Assembly (NCBI GenBank): GCA_022494885.1
Contig: JAGVSM010001002.1
Span: 124,001 to 188,000 of the forward strand
Direction of reading: 5' to 3'
Source of the DNA: Micrasema longulum
Lineage: Eukaryota; Arthropoda; Insecta; Trichoptera; Brachycentridae
DNA: 64,000 nucleotides
Positions within the stretch are counted from its first letter, which is position 1. Every line of letters starts with the position of its first letter. The notes under the pieces were generated by a model that saw only the letters and a program-made list of their open reading frames with translations, ran no database searches and was not told where the DNA came from. The position numbers and the translations under genes are program-made. This document shows positions 13,161 to 25,184 of the stretch, piece after piece.

Positions 13161-14240
13161 GACAACAGTGTTACTTAACGAAATAAACTGGAGATCGACA
13201 AGAGTGTAGATACATAAACACAGAAATAGATAACCACCGTTTACAATTTTCATCCAAATTGATTGTCTCTAACGGCTTACCCCATTCGACTAATATACAA
13301 GAAATATTTTTATTCTTAAATATTTTAATTTATTCTACGAGTCCGCCGTTGAACCATGTATACCATTGTTTTATTTTTGTATTTATCACATTGTATATTA
13401 TGATTAAAGAAGATTTATTTTTAATATTATTAATTTGTTCAAACCTTTCAAAACTATGAGCGTAATGAATTCATACATAAAAAATGCGTTCCTTCCCATT
13501 TCATTTTCGGAAGTGAGCGCATCAATAAAAGCAACCAGTGTTATCAATTTATAACATTTTTATCGATTCTCTAAAAATGTTTGTTTGTCAAGTGATTTTT
13601 AAATATAATTCCATGAACAATGTATGATATTCATTTAATGTATATTAGTCAGTAAATAAAGTAGCAATATGACTATTTAGAAATCTTTTTTTTGAATTTG
13701 TGATAATTTGATTTGGAATTCCAGTTATTATGACTAATTGTAGCTATTTTTTTTTAATAGCAGCTACTTTTTATGAATCTGTGAACCGAGTTTGCAGAAT
13801 TTTGGTGATGTTTTAATGCTACATAATATATCCAACAAGTTTATCATAAATGCCTACGCACGGTCTAAGCACACGGTTCTTAAAGTATTTTATAACCATT
13901 GAAACGATTTGTGGTTTATTTAAGTAGATATATTTTTTACAGGTACAAGCCATCAGGTTGTATTTTCATTTATATTTTAATTCGAAATATGGCTTAAATA
14001 CACGTGGAAAAGGCTGGCGAATTTTAAAAAAGCACATGTTTGTGAAGAAATTTTAGATACGATACCCAGACTATACCTAGTACCTGTAACAGATAAGGAA
14101 AACATAGATTAATATTCTTTATCATTCGTATGACGTTCGAAATGTCCGTTCGAATATGGATTTATTAAACATTTATCTACTAACTTCTGACTTCTGATCC
14201 ATTGATTACATAAGTGAGATAATCTATCTTCTATCATCAA
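13161..14240. other. intergenic DNA, no gene seen
   Basis: AT-rich with short unremarkable open frames. No coding, repeat or RNA signal was found that I could support. Confidence 0.5.
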
Positions 14241-14614
14241 TATACAGGGTTCATTAACCCTGTCACATCCAAAACCATGATGATCAGTATAAGCAAGAAG
14301 ACATATTGGCACATTTAATAATTTTTTTAGAACGAATAAAATTTAAAAAAATAAAATGTCAAAAAAGCAAACGGTTGCCTACTTCTGCAGGGGAGAAACG
14401 AGTAGGGGGGAGGGGGGAGTCTGATACTGCGCCGCGCTCATAGATGCGAATTCAATCATTCACGCGAAATAAGCAACCATTTGTTTTTTAAATATTTTAT
14501 TTTTTAAAAATTTCTTGGTTCTAAATATTTTTTTTAATATTCTAATATGTCTTCTTGCCCATACTGATCATTGTGGTTTCGGATGTGACAGGGTTTAAAG
14601 AACACCCTGTATAT
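14241..14614. mobile_element. 374-bp MITE with about 110-bp inverted arms
   Basis: Begins TATACAGGGTTCATTAACCC and ends ..ACCCTGTATA. The arms share CCTGTCACATCC, GATCAGTAT and GCAAGAAGACATATT in mirrored order. The centre has a GC- and G-rich patch (AGTAGGGGGGAGGGGGGAG near 14401). It is non-coding. The terminal TATACAGGGT is common in insect MITEs; the superfamily is not assigned. Confidence 0.8.
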
Positions 14615-15187
14615 ATAAATGAATGTATGAAAGTTTGTCATTTATAGACTCGATAACTACCGGACCAATTTACATGAGGTTTTTTGCAAACTAATTCAAT
14701 TTACGTGACTTAGGTTTGTAAATAATAATATCTTCAATATGTTCAATGGAAAAAAAAGTTAGGAGAGAATATGTGTTTTTCATCGAACTTCCAGGGTCGA
14801 CTGAATTGCATATTCCGAAAATTTCGGAGAATGTTTTTTTTTGTGCATCAAAAAAGTTTGTATTTTAACGTTTACAAACATCAATTATTTTTAATGGATA
14901 CTGAATTGATTAATTTTCTTACGAGTTCTTCATTTCTACATATTAAGTTATTTTTTATGGATTTTTAGTAATGCTCTTATAATTTCAACCAATATTTGAT
15001 ACATTTTTGAAAAACGGATTCTTACACAGAATGCACCACTGTTGGTTAGTAGCGCAAAGCTTGACATTTGCAAAAAGAATTCTTTATTTGAAAAAAAAAA
15101 TAGTTTATGTTTTGGAATTAACCTAATTATATTCAATATTTAAATATTAGTTTTGGAATTCAATCATAAACAAGAACCTAGGTACCT
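14615..15187. other. intergenic DNA, no gene seen
   Basis: Nothing supportable beyond short open frames (14771-14968, 14948-15136) without family resemblance. Confidence 0.5.
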
Positions 15188-15280
15188 AGATATCTATGAA
15201 AAGTCTTTTTCCGGACATTTTTGGCAAACTTTTACGACACAATCTTTTTTCTATTTTTTTTATTTTTTTTTGTTTTAAAT

Positions 15281-15453
15281 AAATATTTGCGTTCTTATGA
15301 TTAACCCAAATATTTAATTTTGAGGGCCATTTTCAACGAGTTGTAAATAACTCACTATTAGAAAATGGAAATCGAGTTTAGGTAGAGTGGGATTCGAACC
15401 ACAGACCTTTAGTCCGTGAGTCCGAGACATAGCCACAGGACCATAACCCGATC
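15281..15453 (-). repeat. tRNA-derived SINE, family S2
   Basis: Almost identical in length and order to 4841-5013: tail GCAAATATTT, body CTCACTATTAGAAAATGG in reverse orientation, and reverse B box GGGATTCGAACCACAG. It lies just outside the LINE L2 3' end at 15476. Confidence 0.85.
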
Positions 15454-15475
15454 TATTGTTTATTATTATTTATTT

Positions 15476-15542
15476 ATTTATTTACTGACGGACTTAAACA
15501 GTCCATTCCAATAATGGTAAACGTATTTTCTTATACTAAATA
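15476..15542 (-). mobile_element. LINE L2 3' end, outer part
   Basis: In minus orientation this is the terminal GGAATGGACTG..TAAGTCCGTCA block plus the AATA tail (15476-15490). The rest of the same 3' UTR resumes at 17816, after an RTE-like LINE. Compare the uninterrupted + copy at 25185-25398. Confidence 0.8.
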
Positions 15543-17815
15543 CGAGTACACTACTACTACTACCATCACGCCATTTCCCCGTAGGGGTAGGCAGAGAGAA
15601 TGGACCGCCACACACGTCTATCCTGGCATACACTCCTAGCCTCTTCCACATTCATACATCTTGTCATACATGCCCTTCGTTCTGTCTGCTTTTGACATGA
15701 CCAGACTTAAGATTTTGGTTTATCTGATCATGCCACGTCTTCCTTGGTCGTCCTCGTCTAACGTTGCCGTTCATTTTTGCCATAAATACTTGTTTTACCA
15801 TTCTCTCGTCGTCCATTCGTTCTACGTGACCAAACCATCTCAGAGACCCTTTCTTAATCTTATCAATTATACTTGTCTCAGATTTACAATCTCGCCTGAT
15901 TTCATCATTCGTAACCCTGTCATACATTGTTTTCTCACACATTCGTCTAAGAGATCGCATTTCAACCGCGTTCACTCGGCTTTCATCCTTCCTCTGCTAG
16001 TTCCATGTTTCACTTCCATACATAAGTGTTGGGACTAAAACTCCGTTGTGCACTGCCAGTTTAGCTTTGATTGACATATTTTTATTAGAAATTACTGTGC
16101 TTAGTGCTCCGTTCATTTTGTTGCCCGCATTCACTCTTCTTTCAACATCTTTTTCTACTCTTCCATCTCTTGAAAACATGCTTCCCAGGTACACAAATTC
16201 TTCTACTTGCTCGAGACATTCGTTGTTTACATTTATTATGCAGTCAGTAACCTGACTATCCCTTTCAAATACCATCACTTTTGACTTACTTTCGTTCATC
16301 GCCAATTCGCTCTCCAGGCATACATCATACATTCTAGAGACTATTTGCTGCAAATCAGCCTTGCTGCTTGCTAACAGAACTGCATCGTCAGCATACAACA
16401 AGCAGCTTACTGAAAAATTATCAATTTTTGCTCCAATACCCATACATTCTATCTCTTTCATACAGTTGTCCATGTATAGATTAAACAACCATGGTGACAT
16501 TACACATCCCTGTTTCACGCCTTTTGAGATCGCAAACCAAGATGTAAATCCCCCATTAACTCTTATACACGCTGAACTCTCCTCATAGAGAGACGATACT
16601 GCACGTATAAGTTTATTGTTTACTCCATACTTTTCCAACACGCCCCACAATTTCATTCTATCTACTTTATCATACGCTTTTTGCAAATCGACAAATGCGC
16701 AGAATAGTTTTTGACTTTTTGCCAAAAACTTCTCCGTTAGCATTCGCAGCGCAAAAATTTGATCCGTGCATCCACGTCCACTCATAAAGGCTCCTTGCAC
16801 GTCCCACACTTTGCCTTTCGTCACCTTTCTTACTATCTCGATTATAATTTTCCCATACAGTTTACCGACAGAACTCAGAAGACTGATGGCCCTATAGTTT
16901 CCACATTCCGCACGAGATCCCTTTCCCTTATATAAAGGCATGACAACTGCCCTCCTCCAATCCAACGGCGTATGTCCTTCCTTTAGGCAGAGATTGAAAA
17001 GTCTGTGCAGCCATGTACCCACGATCTGGCCACCACTCTTCAGATATTCCACAGCAACCTTATCATACCCAACGGATTTTCCGTTTTTCATACTTTTCAG
17101 CGCACTCTATATTTCTACCATGCTTATCTCACATGACCTATTATCACTCGTATCTTCCTCTGCACAACCAAGCTGTTGCTCAGGGACACTTTCAGTACTT
17201 TCGTATACTTCCATAAAGTATTCCATCCATCTCTCTTTCACTCCTTCGTCATTCGTTAGCATTCGGCCATCTTTTGATTTTATCGCTTTAATGTTTCCAC
17301 TTTCGGAGGAGTTCTTTGTCTTTTTCACCTCTTTCCAAAACAGTTTTATGTTTTCATCAAAATGAGTGGACAATTTTATACCTTCCTCTTCGTTTAGTCG
17401 TTTTTTGCGTTCTTTCACTCCATTCTTAACCAACCTCTTGCATACTTTATAACTACTTTTCGCACTTTCATACTCGCTGCTATTGATGTCACTAATTGAT
17501 ATAAGCTTCATCCATGCATTCTTTTTTTCCTTTACAAGGTCTTTAATACTATCATCCCATCATGCATCTCCTTTTTTTCCTTTTCGGGACGCCATTCCGC
17601 ATACACTCTTTGCCGATTCACACAAGCACGATTTAAATCGTACCCACATTTGGTCGATATTGACTTCTAATTCATTCTTTCCTAAACTTTCGGTTAAATC
17701 CCGTTCATACTTCACTCTTACATTCTCGACTTGCAACTTTTCAACCTTGACTCTAGACGAAGTTGTCACAGTTTTCGTTCGTGAGCGCCATCCACGAAAT
17801 AGAATCACTCTGATA
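15543..17815 (-). pseudogene. RTE-like LINE, reverse transcriptase region, 5'-truncated
   Basis: The minus strand encodes most of a non-LTR reverse transcriptase in four consecutive blocks (17808-17560, 17511-17107, 17091-15997, 15975-15664), separated by single stops. Visible order: an N-terminal linker; palm motifs GYDKVAVEYLKSG, NYRAISLLSSVGKLYGK, FVDLQKAYDKVDR, GVKQGCVMSPWLFNLYMD and the catalytic box LLYADDAVLL; the thumb region ending LMYGSETW; and the tail SLRRMCEKT...GSLRWFGHVERM...GRPRKTW. No endonuclease domain is present, so the copy is 5'-truncated. The 3' end starts in an ACTACTACTACC microsatellite, beside a conserved CCATTTCCCCGTAGGGGTAG segment also found at about 50743-50815 and 60088-60152. 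The YADD residues are intact, but the stops make it inactive. Clade placement (RTE-like) is from the tail motif and is not certain. Confidence 0.9.
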
Positions 17816-17905
17816 TAAAATGCAGCTTAATAAAATTAAAGCTAGGACAAAAAAATAGAAAAATAACTACCTGAAGACAAGATCTGGTCTATCTTAGTTC
17901 TTTCT
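17816..17905 (-). mobile_element. LINE L2 3' UTR, inner part
   Basis: In minus orientation this reads ACCAGATCTTGTCTTC...TTTGTCCTAGCTTTAATT, the same order as 25232-25300 on the + strand. Together with 15476-15542 it makes one L2 3' end interrupted by the RTE-like LINE. Confidence 0.8.
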
Positions 17906-18397
17906 TTTCTTTTGGTTTCGAATCAAATGTCAAGGCCAAGTCAAAGGTTTAAGAATGACTAATTCGCGTAAGGTGGGTGTAATGATTTTAGAAGGTTCAG
18001 GGTAAAACGCGGTCTGGCTTTTCTTCCTTAACACGTATTCTCGTATTTTCTCCATGAATTATGGCACTACACTAGTGATTTTTGCATTATTTTGATTTGA
18101 GCACGACGAAGCCTCTTAGCTAATCGCACGAAGAGATGAGACGAAAAAATAACCCTTATTACAAATATATGAATAACTCAAAAAAGACAAAAATAAATCA
18201 TGTGTGTGCCTATTTACGAAAATACGTTTGCTGGACCAGCTTATAGCAGGCAAGCCAACGTTCGGGAATATTAATAATTGTTAGTTTTACCTAACTGTGT
18301 ATTTAGTAGATGAAGTAATTGTTATTTTTGTTAATAAACCATGAATATTATAATTGTTTTATTATTATTATTGTTATTTACATTATTACTTATCAAT

Positions 18398-18830
18398 GAA
18401 AAGTCTTTTTTCTTTTATCCGAATAGTTTTTGCACGCTTTCACGACACAATCAGGCATATGAAAAAAAATATTTTGGTTTTGAATTAAATCGCAAGCTCA
18501 CGTCAAAACACGGCTGGCGATTAAAGAGTGATTAAATTCGCGTTGGGCATGGGTTAAATGTCAGAATTTTAGAGAGCTCAGGGTAAATTGCGCCTTTACT
18601 TTTCTTCATAAACACGTATTTTCTCCATGGATTATGGCACCAGATAATAAGTTTTGCATGGTTTTGATTTGAGCACGACGAAGACTCAAAACCAATCGCA
18701 CAAGTCATAAAAATAGCTCAAAAAAGTCCAAAATAAATAACGTGTGTCCTTATTTACGAAAAAAACGTTTGTTCAACCAGCTTATAGCAGGGAATCCGCC
18801 GTTTGGGCAGGTCTACGTCTGTTGGGTCCG
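18398..18830. repeat. repeat copy 2, uninterrupted
   Basis: Contains GAAAAGTCTTTTTTC, CACGACACAATC, ATTCGCGTTGGGC, TTTTGATTTGAGCACGACGA and CAACCAGCTTATAGCAGG in the same order as copy 1. It serves as the template for recognising the split in copy 1. No protein family is recognised. Confidence 0.7.
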
Positions 18831-20905
18831 ATAGTTGTTTATAAATAATAAGTCTGTTTTATCAAAACTTGCTATGGAATTAAAAAGTATTTAAAGTAGG
18901 TATTTTTATAAATAATGTATATTAATTTGCACCAAGATTACAAATACAATATTATATTCTTGTTTGAAATTATAATTTATTTTAAAAGTTGAGGTACCAT
19001 TTTATTAGTAAACAATTGTAAAATTAACAATATTTTGAGTTTGTCCAAATTTTTGTCAACAAGGACTGGATTCAACTCCCTGGAAAGCTGTTAATATTAA
19101 CAGATTACAAATTACAACAGAGATGAAGCGATGTGTAAAGTGGCCACTTAAACCAGCCAATGACATGTCATAAGCCCCGTAGATGCCTAGACTTCCTACC
19201 TTCACTTAAATATTCTTAATTTCTGTTGTAATATGTTATTTGTAATATTAATAAAAAGTATTCCAAAATTTTAATTATTTATTATTTTATATTTCATTTG
19301 ATAATTGTTTGAAGTCAAAAATGTTGCATTAATTTAGATAATTTTAGGTATGCAGGTTGTGTCAATTTTTATTATTACTTTTGTGCTTTTCATAAATATT
19401 GCTATCTAAATATTAAACTTTTCATAGTACATTTCCCAATGGATTTAATAATATATAAATAAGATAATATAATAAAATAAAAGTACGCGCATTTGCTTTT
19501 TTTTCTTTTTTTTCTTTTTTTAAAATAAATATGAATATCCCAAATTATACTAGTTTTGTCGCACCCAAGTACGGGCCGGGAACCGTTGTGCATTGGTTTG
19601 TTTTGTGTTTAAAATAATTAAATTTTCATCAGATCTGGCAGCACCCGCTTGACAATCCAAGCAAACAGAGAGCTTCCCGCCGCGCCACAGAAAAAGTCCC
19701 GCTAAAAATGTTCGATCACGTTCTGCGGCCTAACGCAGCCACCCCCATTAGTTTATAAGTGGCAAATTGTTGATTTAGAGATTTTCTACGGTTAATTCTT
19801 TCTTTCGCTCTTTGCACAGAGTACTTACCCAGCTTTTCTAATATACTTAGATAATATCCTGATTGCCATCGGCGCGGCGTAGGTAACTGACTAACACGAA
19901 CATTATAATATCGGCTATTGCCAGAAACACCTACCTACCTACTCACCCAAGTCGCATTTTTGGCAATAGGATAGTTTTTCATAATTTTCGCGTAGGTAAC
20001 CTACTTAATGACAAGTTCTGAAATGTAACGCAATCATGATTATAATAATGAGTAATCGTTGAAATTTATTGCAAAATCGAGGGAAAACATTATTGAGAAG
20101 GGAATATGAAAGTCTTGGCATTTAAATGACTTACGATCGGTCGTTGGCTGGTTATCACTGTCATATGCAACATTCGCCATTCTGTGTATGTTCAAACAGC
20201 CACATTTCCACAACCTTTATTAATGTGGGTGAGATTCATCTGGCTAAATTATTTCACCCACTATAAAGCGCCTGAAAATATTAAATGTAAACATATTTAT
20301 GCTATGTCCGTTTTTTTTCAAATTTAAAAATAACCACCAAAAGAATAACAAAATGACTAAGGTCATTCGAAAAAAAAATTTCTTTATCTCCGATATTGTG
20401 CTTACTTTTATGTTGTTTAAGTACATTATTTTATTTCATTCCTAGCCTTCAAAACGGAATGCCAAGTATACGAAAGTGAACCTTTTCGGCACCACCTTCT
20501 GTAAAAGGAGGTCATAAAAAAATGAAGAAAATATAAAAAACATAGGAGAGAAAATTGGAGCTTAGCAAAAACACACGTCGCGGAAAAAAACGTTTCACAA
20601 AATGCACCGAGCTGTACTGTTATTTAATAAGGAAATACCATTAGAAGATAATAAATAAAAAAAACATTTAAACGTGAAAACAGTTAGTGTGTAGCAGATA
20701 AATTAGCTCTTAAAAGGTCATTGTATTCGAGTTGGAGTTTAAAGATTATTTTTTTTAAGTGTACGTATATTGTTTAGAAATGTTAATAATTAATATATAT
20801 TTTAATAATAATTATATATGAGTTAATATTAGGACATTCGTATATTATATTTGTACTATTTTAAGACCAAATAAAAATTTAAAAAATCATTTTAAAAAAG
20901 ATTAA
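18831..20905. other. intergenic DNA; contains a repeat shared with 38.5 kb
   Basis: No gene found. At about 19128-19195 the words GTAAAGTGGCCACTTAAACC, GCCAATGACATGTCATAA and CCCCGTAGATGCCTAGAC recur at 38490-38540 and 38967-39000. A more GC-rich patch at 19630-19760 and a CTTTTTTTT tract at 19494-19520 carry no identifiable feature. Confidence 0.5.
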
Positions 20906-20910
20906 AAATA

Positions 20911-21045
20911 AATGACCAATTTAACCGAACCCGCTTTCGCAAGTATTGCACCCGAAGATTGGCGTATTCAGTGCAAGCACGTTGTTACGGACATCAATAC
21001 GGAAAGCGGCCCTTATAGGGATCATCGCGCTAAACTATGTATTTA
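20911..21045 (+). pseudogene. possible DDE-transposase C-terminal fragment
   Basis: A 44-codon frame starting ATG at 20911 reads EPAFASIAPEDWRIQCKHV before a stop. The pattern (I-x-PEDW-x-x-x-C-x-HV) resembles the C-terminal end of DDE-superfamily transposases abundant in insect genomes. It is too short to be sure and no upstream catalytic part is present. Confidence 0.35.
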
Positions 21046-21181
21046 GAGTTAGGGATCTCGGTATATGTTAAAAAATGAGCTGCTCCTCCAATATTTGTCA
21101 CATTCGGGGGTGGCCTTTTCCATACCGAGGCATTTAAAATAGGTATTTAGTTTATAAATTAGGATAAGAATATTTTTTAAT

Positions 21182-21400
21182 AAACATTGTTGCGCGCTGC
21201 ACTGCCGCCGCTAGAATGCCGTAACAACTGGAGGGGGTATTGCCTATATACGTGGAGGGAGGGAGACAGATAGAGCGGGCGGGCGGCCTTCTCTATCGCT
21301 CTCTCTCTCTCCGCGCGGCATACGACGGCTAGGCCCGCTCGGCGGGGTGAATGGTGGGGCACGTAGCGCGAACGGTATATGACATGCACATTTAAATATA
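21182..21400. other. GC-rich patch in AT-rich surroundings
   Basis: A roughly 220-bp segment with CG-rich words (GCGGGCGGGCGGCC, CGCGCGGCATACGACGG, GCCCGCTCGGCGGGG) and a TCTCTCTC run abuts the jockey-like LINE. I see no open frame I trust. It may be element-derived, for example part of a retroelement 5' region, but this is a guess. Confidence 0.4.
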
Positions 21401-21407
21401 CAATCCA

Positions 21408-22640
21408 CCGGCGCGATTTTTCTGGACGTCGCCAAAGCTTTCGACAAAGTCTGGCACAACGGACTTCTCTACAAACTTCATCAAACTGACATTGACCCTC
21501 AACTATATGGACTTCTAAAATCTTTTCTTAAAAACAGATCATTTAAAGTTAAATTAAAAAAACGCCTCATTCACCATCAGACGAATGACAGCCGGAGCTC
21601 CTCAAGGCTCCATACTCTCCCCCTTTCTATATTATATTTTCACGCACGACCTTCCCATCTCCGTCAACCGCCATTCCTTCATAGCACTCTACCCAGATAA
21701 TACAGCCACCCTCATCCGATCAGCCAGTACAAAAACTATCGCTCATGGACTACAGACCTACATCGACAAACTCCAAAGGTGTTTCGACCGTTGGAGGATC
21801 GCCATAAATCTCACAGAGAGCATCGCCACCCTCTTCTCCAGACGACTCCTGCGCAAAAGCCCGCAAGGCAATATCATCATGTCTGGAGAGAGGATAGGTT
21901 GGCACTTAACAAAAAACTCACCTGGCGCGAACACATTAAACTCATCATTCGCAAAGCCACCTCCACCAGAGCATCGCTTGGCCCCCTCATTTACAATAAC
22001 AGCACACTAAGCATTAAAACAAAACTACTCATATACACAGCACTTCTTCGTCCCATCATCACCTACGCCTGCCCCATCTAGGGTACCGCCAATCATATCC
22101 ACAAACTACAGTCTTTCCAAAACAAAACTCTACGCATCATTCTACAAGCCCGGTGATTTGTCAGAAACACAATCACACAACGGGACACGAACATTCAAAC
22201 ACTCGACACTTCTATAAAAAAAAACTAGCTACAAAGTTCTTCTAAACTCTGCACCGAAATTTCAACCCTTCAATCGCTGGCCTCGGCCTGCTAGATTCCG
22301 TAACTGACCCCCTTAATCTCCAACCTGTATACATCATCTATCCTACCCCTCCCGTCACCTGATACACGGGAGAAAAGAGGCATAAAAAAGTTTTAAAAAA
22401 TACGTTTTTGTTTTTTTTTATTAAAAATATGTTTCAAAAAATATAAGACTCCATTCTTTTATAATATTTTTTAAGATAACCAAATAAGTAAATAAAAAAA
22501 TATATACCAGCCCACTATCAAAAGACCTATGAGGCACCCCGTATATCGGGGAGAATACAACCCATCCCAATGCCACGACTCACCATAGACTATGGAGGTG
22601 AGAGGGCAACCCTCGGAACTCCATTTCGCCACTAAAAGAT
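21408..22640 (+). pseudogene. jockey-like LINE, inactive 5'-truncated copy
   Basis: The + strand shows reverse-transcriptase blocks: FLDVAKAFDKVWHNGLLYKL, then GAPQGSILSPFLYYIFTHDL, a catalytic box reading ALYPDNTATL, and a thumb and C-terminal part with RPIITYACPI and KLQSFQNKTLRIIL...RDTNIQTLDTSIKK. Several frameshifts and stops separate them. The catalytic YADD is replaced by YPDN, so even the local domain would be dead. The 3' region (22530-22640) contains two small hairpins: CACCCCGTATATCGGGG, and CTCACCATAG / CTATGGAGGTGAG. The segment starts inside RT motif 2a, so the endonuclease and 5' end are missing. Confidence 0.85.
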
Positions 22641-23782
22641 ATATATATATACAATCACTTCTTCTCTGACGTTTGGCTTTTACTCGTCTCTACTCTCTAC
22701 TTCCCGACACGGCTTTCTATTCGACTTTACGTTACTTGCTTTCTACCAGTGGACCAGTGGACCAGTGGACCGAGACGTGTGCTTTAGTGAGTGCAGCGGA
22801 ACCACAACCGACGCCGGTAGCGTGTTACCTACACACGTGGAAAATATAGAAGATGAAAACTTTGAAAGGTTCTCCTAAATTTAAATGCCACTAATCCCGG
22901 TCCCAACGACATTCCCTATTTCCTTATAAAATGTTCAAATACTGTATTTTGTAATTTTCTTTGAAATATCAAATTTTAGATTCAGGTTGTAGTCCTGACT
23001 CCTGGGAAGTGCAGTATGGTATTCTTATTTTCAAAGTTAGCAAAAATCCACATATTGGCTTCACATACTCGTATAGACCCATTGCATTGTCATCCGTTTA
23101 AAAAAAATTGTAACATCTAATTAAAATCGGCTTGATCGGTTCGTTGAAAGTAATACGATTCTTCCAAATTTTCAATTTGGATTCAGGAGAGGAAAGGAAA
23201 CGCATGACAACCTTTTTGTTTTTGTTAAAAAAACTATTTGCGCTGAATGTCCATATGAAAAAGTGAAAAGTGTGTAAATAATATTTTTCTTAGAAGATCT
23301 GTTGATTTTTTGGCCAGCGGCCGTATAGTGGAATCTAGATCCATTCCAATCCGATCCATCCAATCAGAACTAGTTCACTCGGTATATTCGAAAATCTTAA
23401 TGTAAAACCTATAAAACAACTGTATGTAAAAGCTCTGCTACTATACGCACATAAGCATTATTCTTCACCTTCCGTTACAAATACAAGAGTTACTAGATAC
23501 TCCACCCTGATGCTGCAAAAAATGAATACAACCTTCGGACAAAGAGGATCGGCTTACATAAGGACAATTAGTAAGTACTCACAGTATTAAATTGCTATTA
23601 AGAAATGGTTAGTGGATGTGGGTTGCACACGAATCGATGAGTGGATCAAGTCGAATAGGTAAAATATGTGTTACGAATCTGACTGACCGTTCAAACGAAT
23701 TCATGCGAATTTGTATAGCCTACGTGTTGTTTTTGTTGTAATCGGTTGTTTTACACTGTTTTAACTAATTAACGCGCATAAA
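22641..23782. other. intergenic DNA with short direct repeats
   Basis: CCAGTGGACC is repeated three times in tandem at about 22746-22771, in a GC-richer 200-bp stretch. The remainder shows no supportable coding or RNA feature. Confidence 0.45.
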
Positions 23783-23940
23783 ATGTCTTTAGTTATAAGA
23801 TACAAGTACTGTTTAGTTCCGATGTGCACAAACAGGTGAAGACGCCAAATAAAGCTTTTTTGACCATTCCTAGTACCTAATGAAAAAATGCGGAAAAAAT
23901 GGTTGAACGCATTTGAACGTTATGAAACGAGGTGTTAAAA
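23783..23940 (+). pseudogene. THAP-type zinc-finger relic
   Basis: An ATG at 23783 opens MSLVIRYKYCLVPMCTNR. After a 1-nt frame change the sequence continues KTPNKAFLTIPST, and after another NEKMRKKWLNAFER. This is the order of a THAP DNA-binding domain: C-x4-C at the start, P and F residues in the middle, and a KW-x-x-A block. Two frame breaks in about 150 bp and the lack of a downstream zinc-ligand histidine block make it a fragment. THAP domains occur in P-element/Kolobok-type transposases and in insect host genes, so origin is open. Confidence 0.7.
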
Positions 23941-24251
23941 AAAACAAACCACTATACTTTTTTCCGTAAGTCTTGTTTAGTACAAAATACTAAATTTAAT
24001 GATGTTGACTGTAGACTATAAAAATTGACTAACAGTCGGTTCTGAAATTAGCACTTATAAAGCTTGACAGGTACTACAATACTAAAATAGTTTATTCTTT
24101 GAACGTTATTGTTTATATTTGTATTATATTTCTGTACTTATGTTACTAAGTTTAATTTGTAGGACTGTTGCTTTTCTAAATAAATAAAAATTTAAATTAC
24201 TTAAAAATTGCTGTATGAAAACCTACCTTATTTATTTGTGAAATTTATTGC

Positions 24252-24477
24252 ATTTACAAAATGGCAACTGACCTTGAGATGCTGGACAGTCTTCACACTT
24301 GCAGGAATCTATTATTTCCTAGACTTCATCGCAAATCAACGCCACCGAGTACGCTTTGGTTCTAACTTTATGTTCTGGGGTGACTCGACCTTTTATCATT
24401 CAAATATCACCCGTTCGTTTTACTTGAATGTAAACTATGGCATTGTCTTCGTAATTTTCCTTAGCTTGATATATTAA
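24252..24477 (-). pseudogene. SWIM-type zinc-finger relic
   Basis: The minus strand reads ENYEDNAIVYIQVKRTGDI, stop, MIKGRVTPEHKVRTKAYSVA, then LICDEV, stop, EIIDSCKCEDCPASQG. The C-x-C spacing (CKCEDC) within this context matches the SWIM-like domain of a large insect protein family often associated with YqaJ-type nuclease or transposon proteins. The downstream C-x-H ligands are absent and there are two stops. It lies 300 bp from the THAP relic on the opposite strand. Confidence 0.6.
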
Positions 24478-25184
24478 AAGGTAAGTAAATCACATTTAAT
24501 TTTTAAAAAGGCATTAAAACGCACTTTAGCAACAGAGATGTTTACAAGCAATGGTATTTTATGGATAATGTTGTGTCAAAGTCACGTTACTTCCCTTTTG
24601 TATTAAATGTACGCGAAACAATATATTTATAGTACATGCAAAAAATACAACTATTTAAATGAATACATTCTGGAAGCAAACATTATATATTTCCTTACCT
24701 TGCGGCCTTTACATTTCTATACTCGGAACTTAAAAAGTTTGTATTGGATGAGAAAAAAATACCCATCATAATTATATCTATTTTGGGCAAGTTATCGGAT
24801 TTTTCTTGTAAAAAACCAATGTCACTTATAATGCTATGGATGTTTATAAATTAAAACAAAAAAAGCAAAGGAAAAGACGAAATTTAACTATAAAAATATT
24901 TAAAAAGCCACAAGCCGCCCGCGTCGAAGTATCTCAATATAGGATTTGAGTGAACGTAGGATATATAAGTCACGCGTGACGTCATGAACCCTTTTGGCTA
25001 GTTACGGGCCGTTTTATTTCTATCAAACTTTAAATAAGAAATTATAAATGAAAACGTTCGTTTCAGATTTTGATAGTAAAATGGTAGCAATCGTAAAAAT
25101 TTTATTTAAATACTGAATACATTTAAAATCATATCCCCAGTTTATGAAAATACCCTAATGTGTCGTATTGTAAACTCGAGACAA
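24478..25184. other. intergenic DNA, no gene seen
   Basis: AT-rich, no supportable feature. Confidence 0.5.

Larger units (their letters stand above)
15188..18275. repeat. repeat copy 1, interrupted by 2.65 kb of insertions
   Basis: The segment 15188-15250 (GAAAAGTCTTTTTCCGG ... ACGACACAATC) plus 17906-18275 (AATTCGCGTAAGG ... CCAGCTTATAGCAGG) together match the continuous copy at 18398-18830. The gap is filled by an S2 SINE and two nested LINEs. Shared landmarks are TTTTGATTTGAGCACGACGA and ACGTTTG..CAGCTTATAGCAGG. The repeat's nature is unknown; no coding sequence is evident. Confidence 0.7.

Noticed and set aside
16940..17365. 141-codon open frame on the + strand, and other + frames between 15661 and 17818
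   Set aside because: They are antisense shadows of the minus-strand LINE, which has clear reverse-transcriptase motifs.
24208..24477. 89-codon + frame with hydrophobic segments
   Set aside because: The minus strand of the same DNA carries the SWIM-type relic; the + frame is its shadow.
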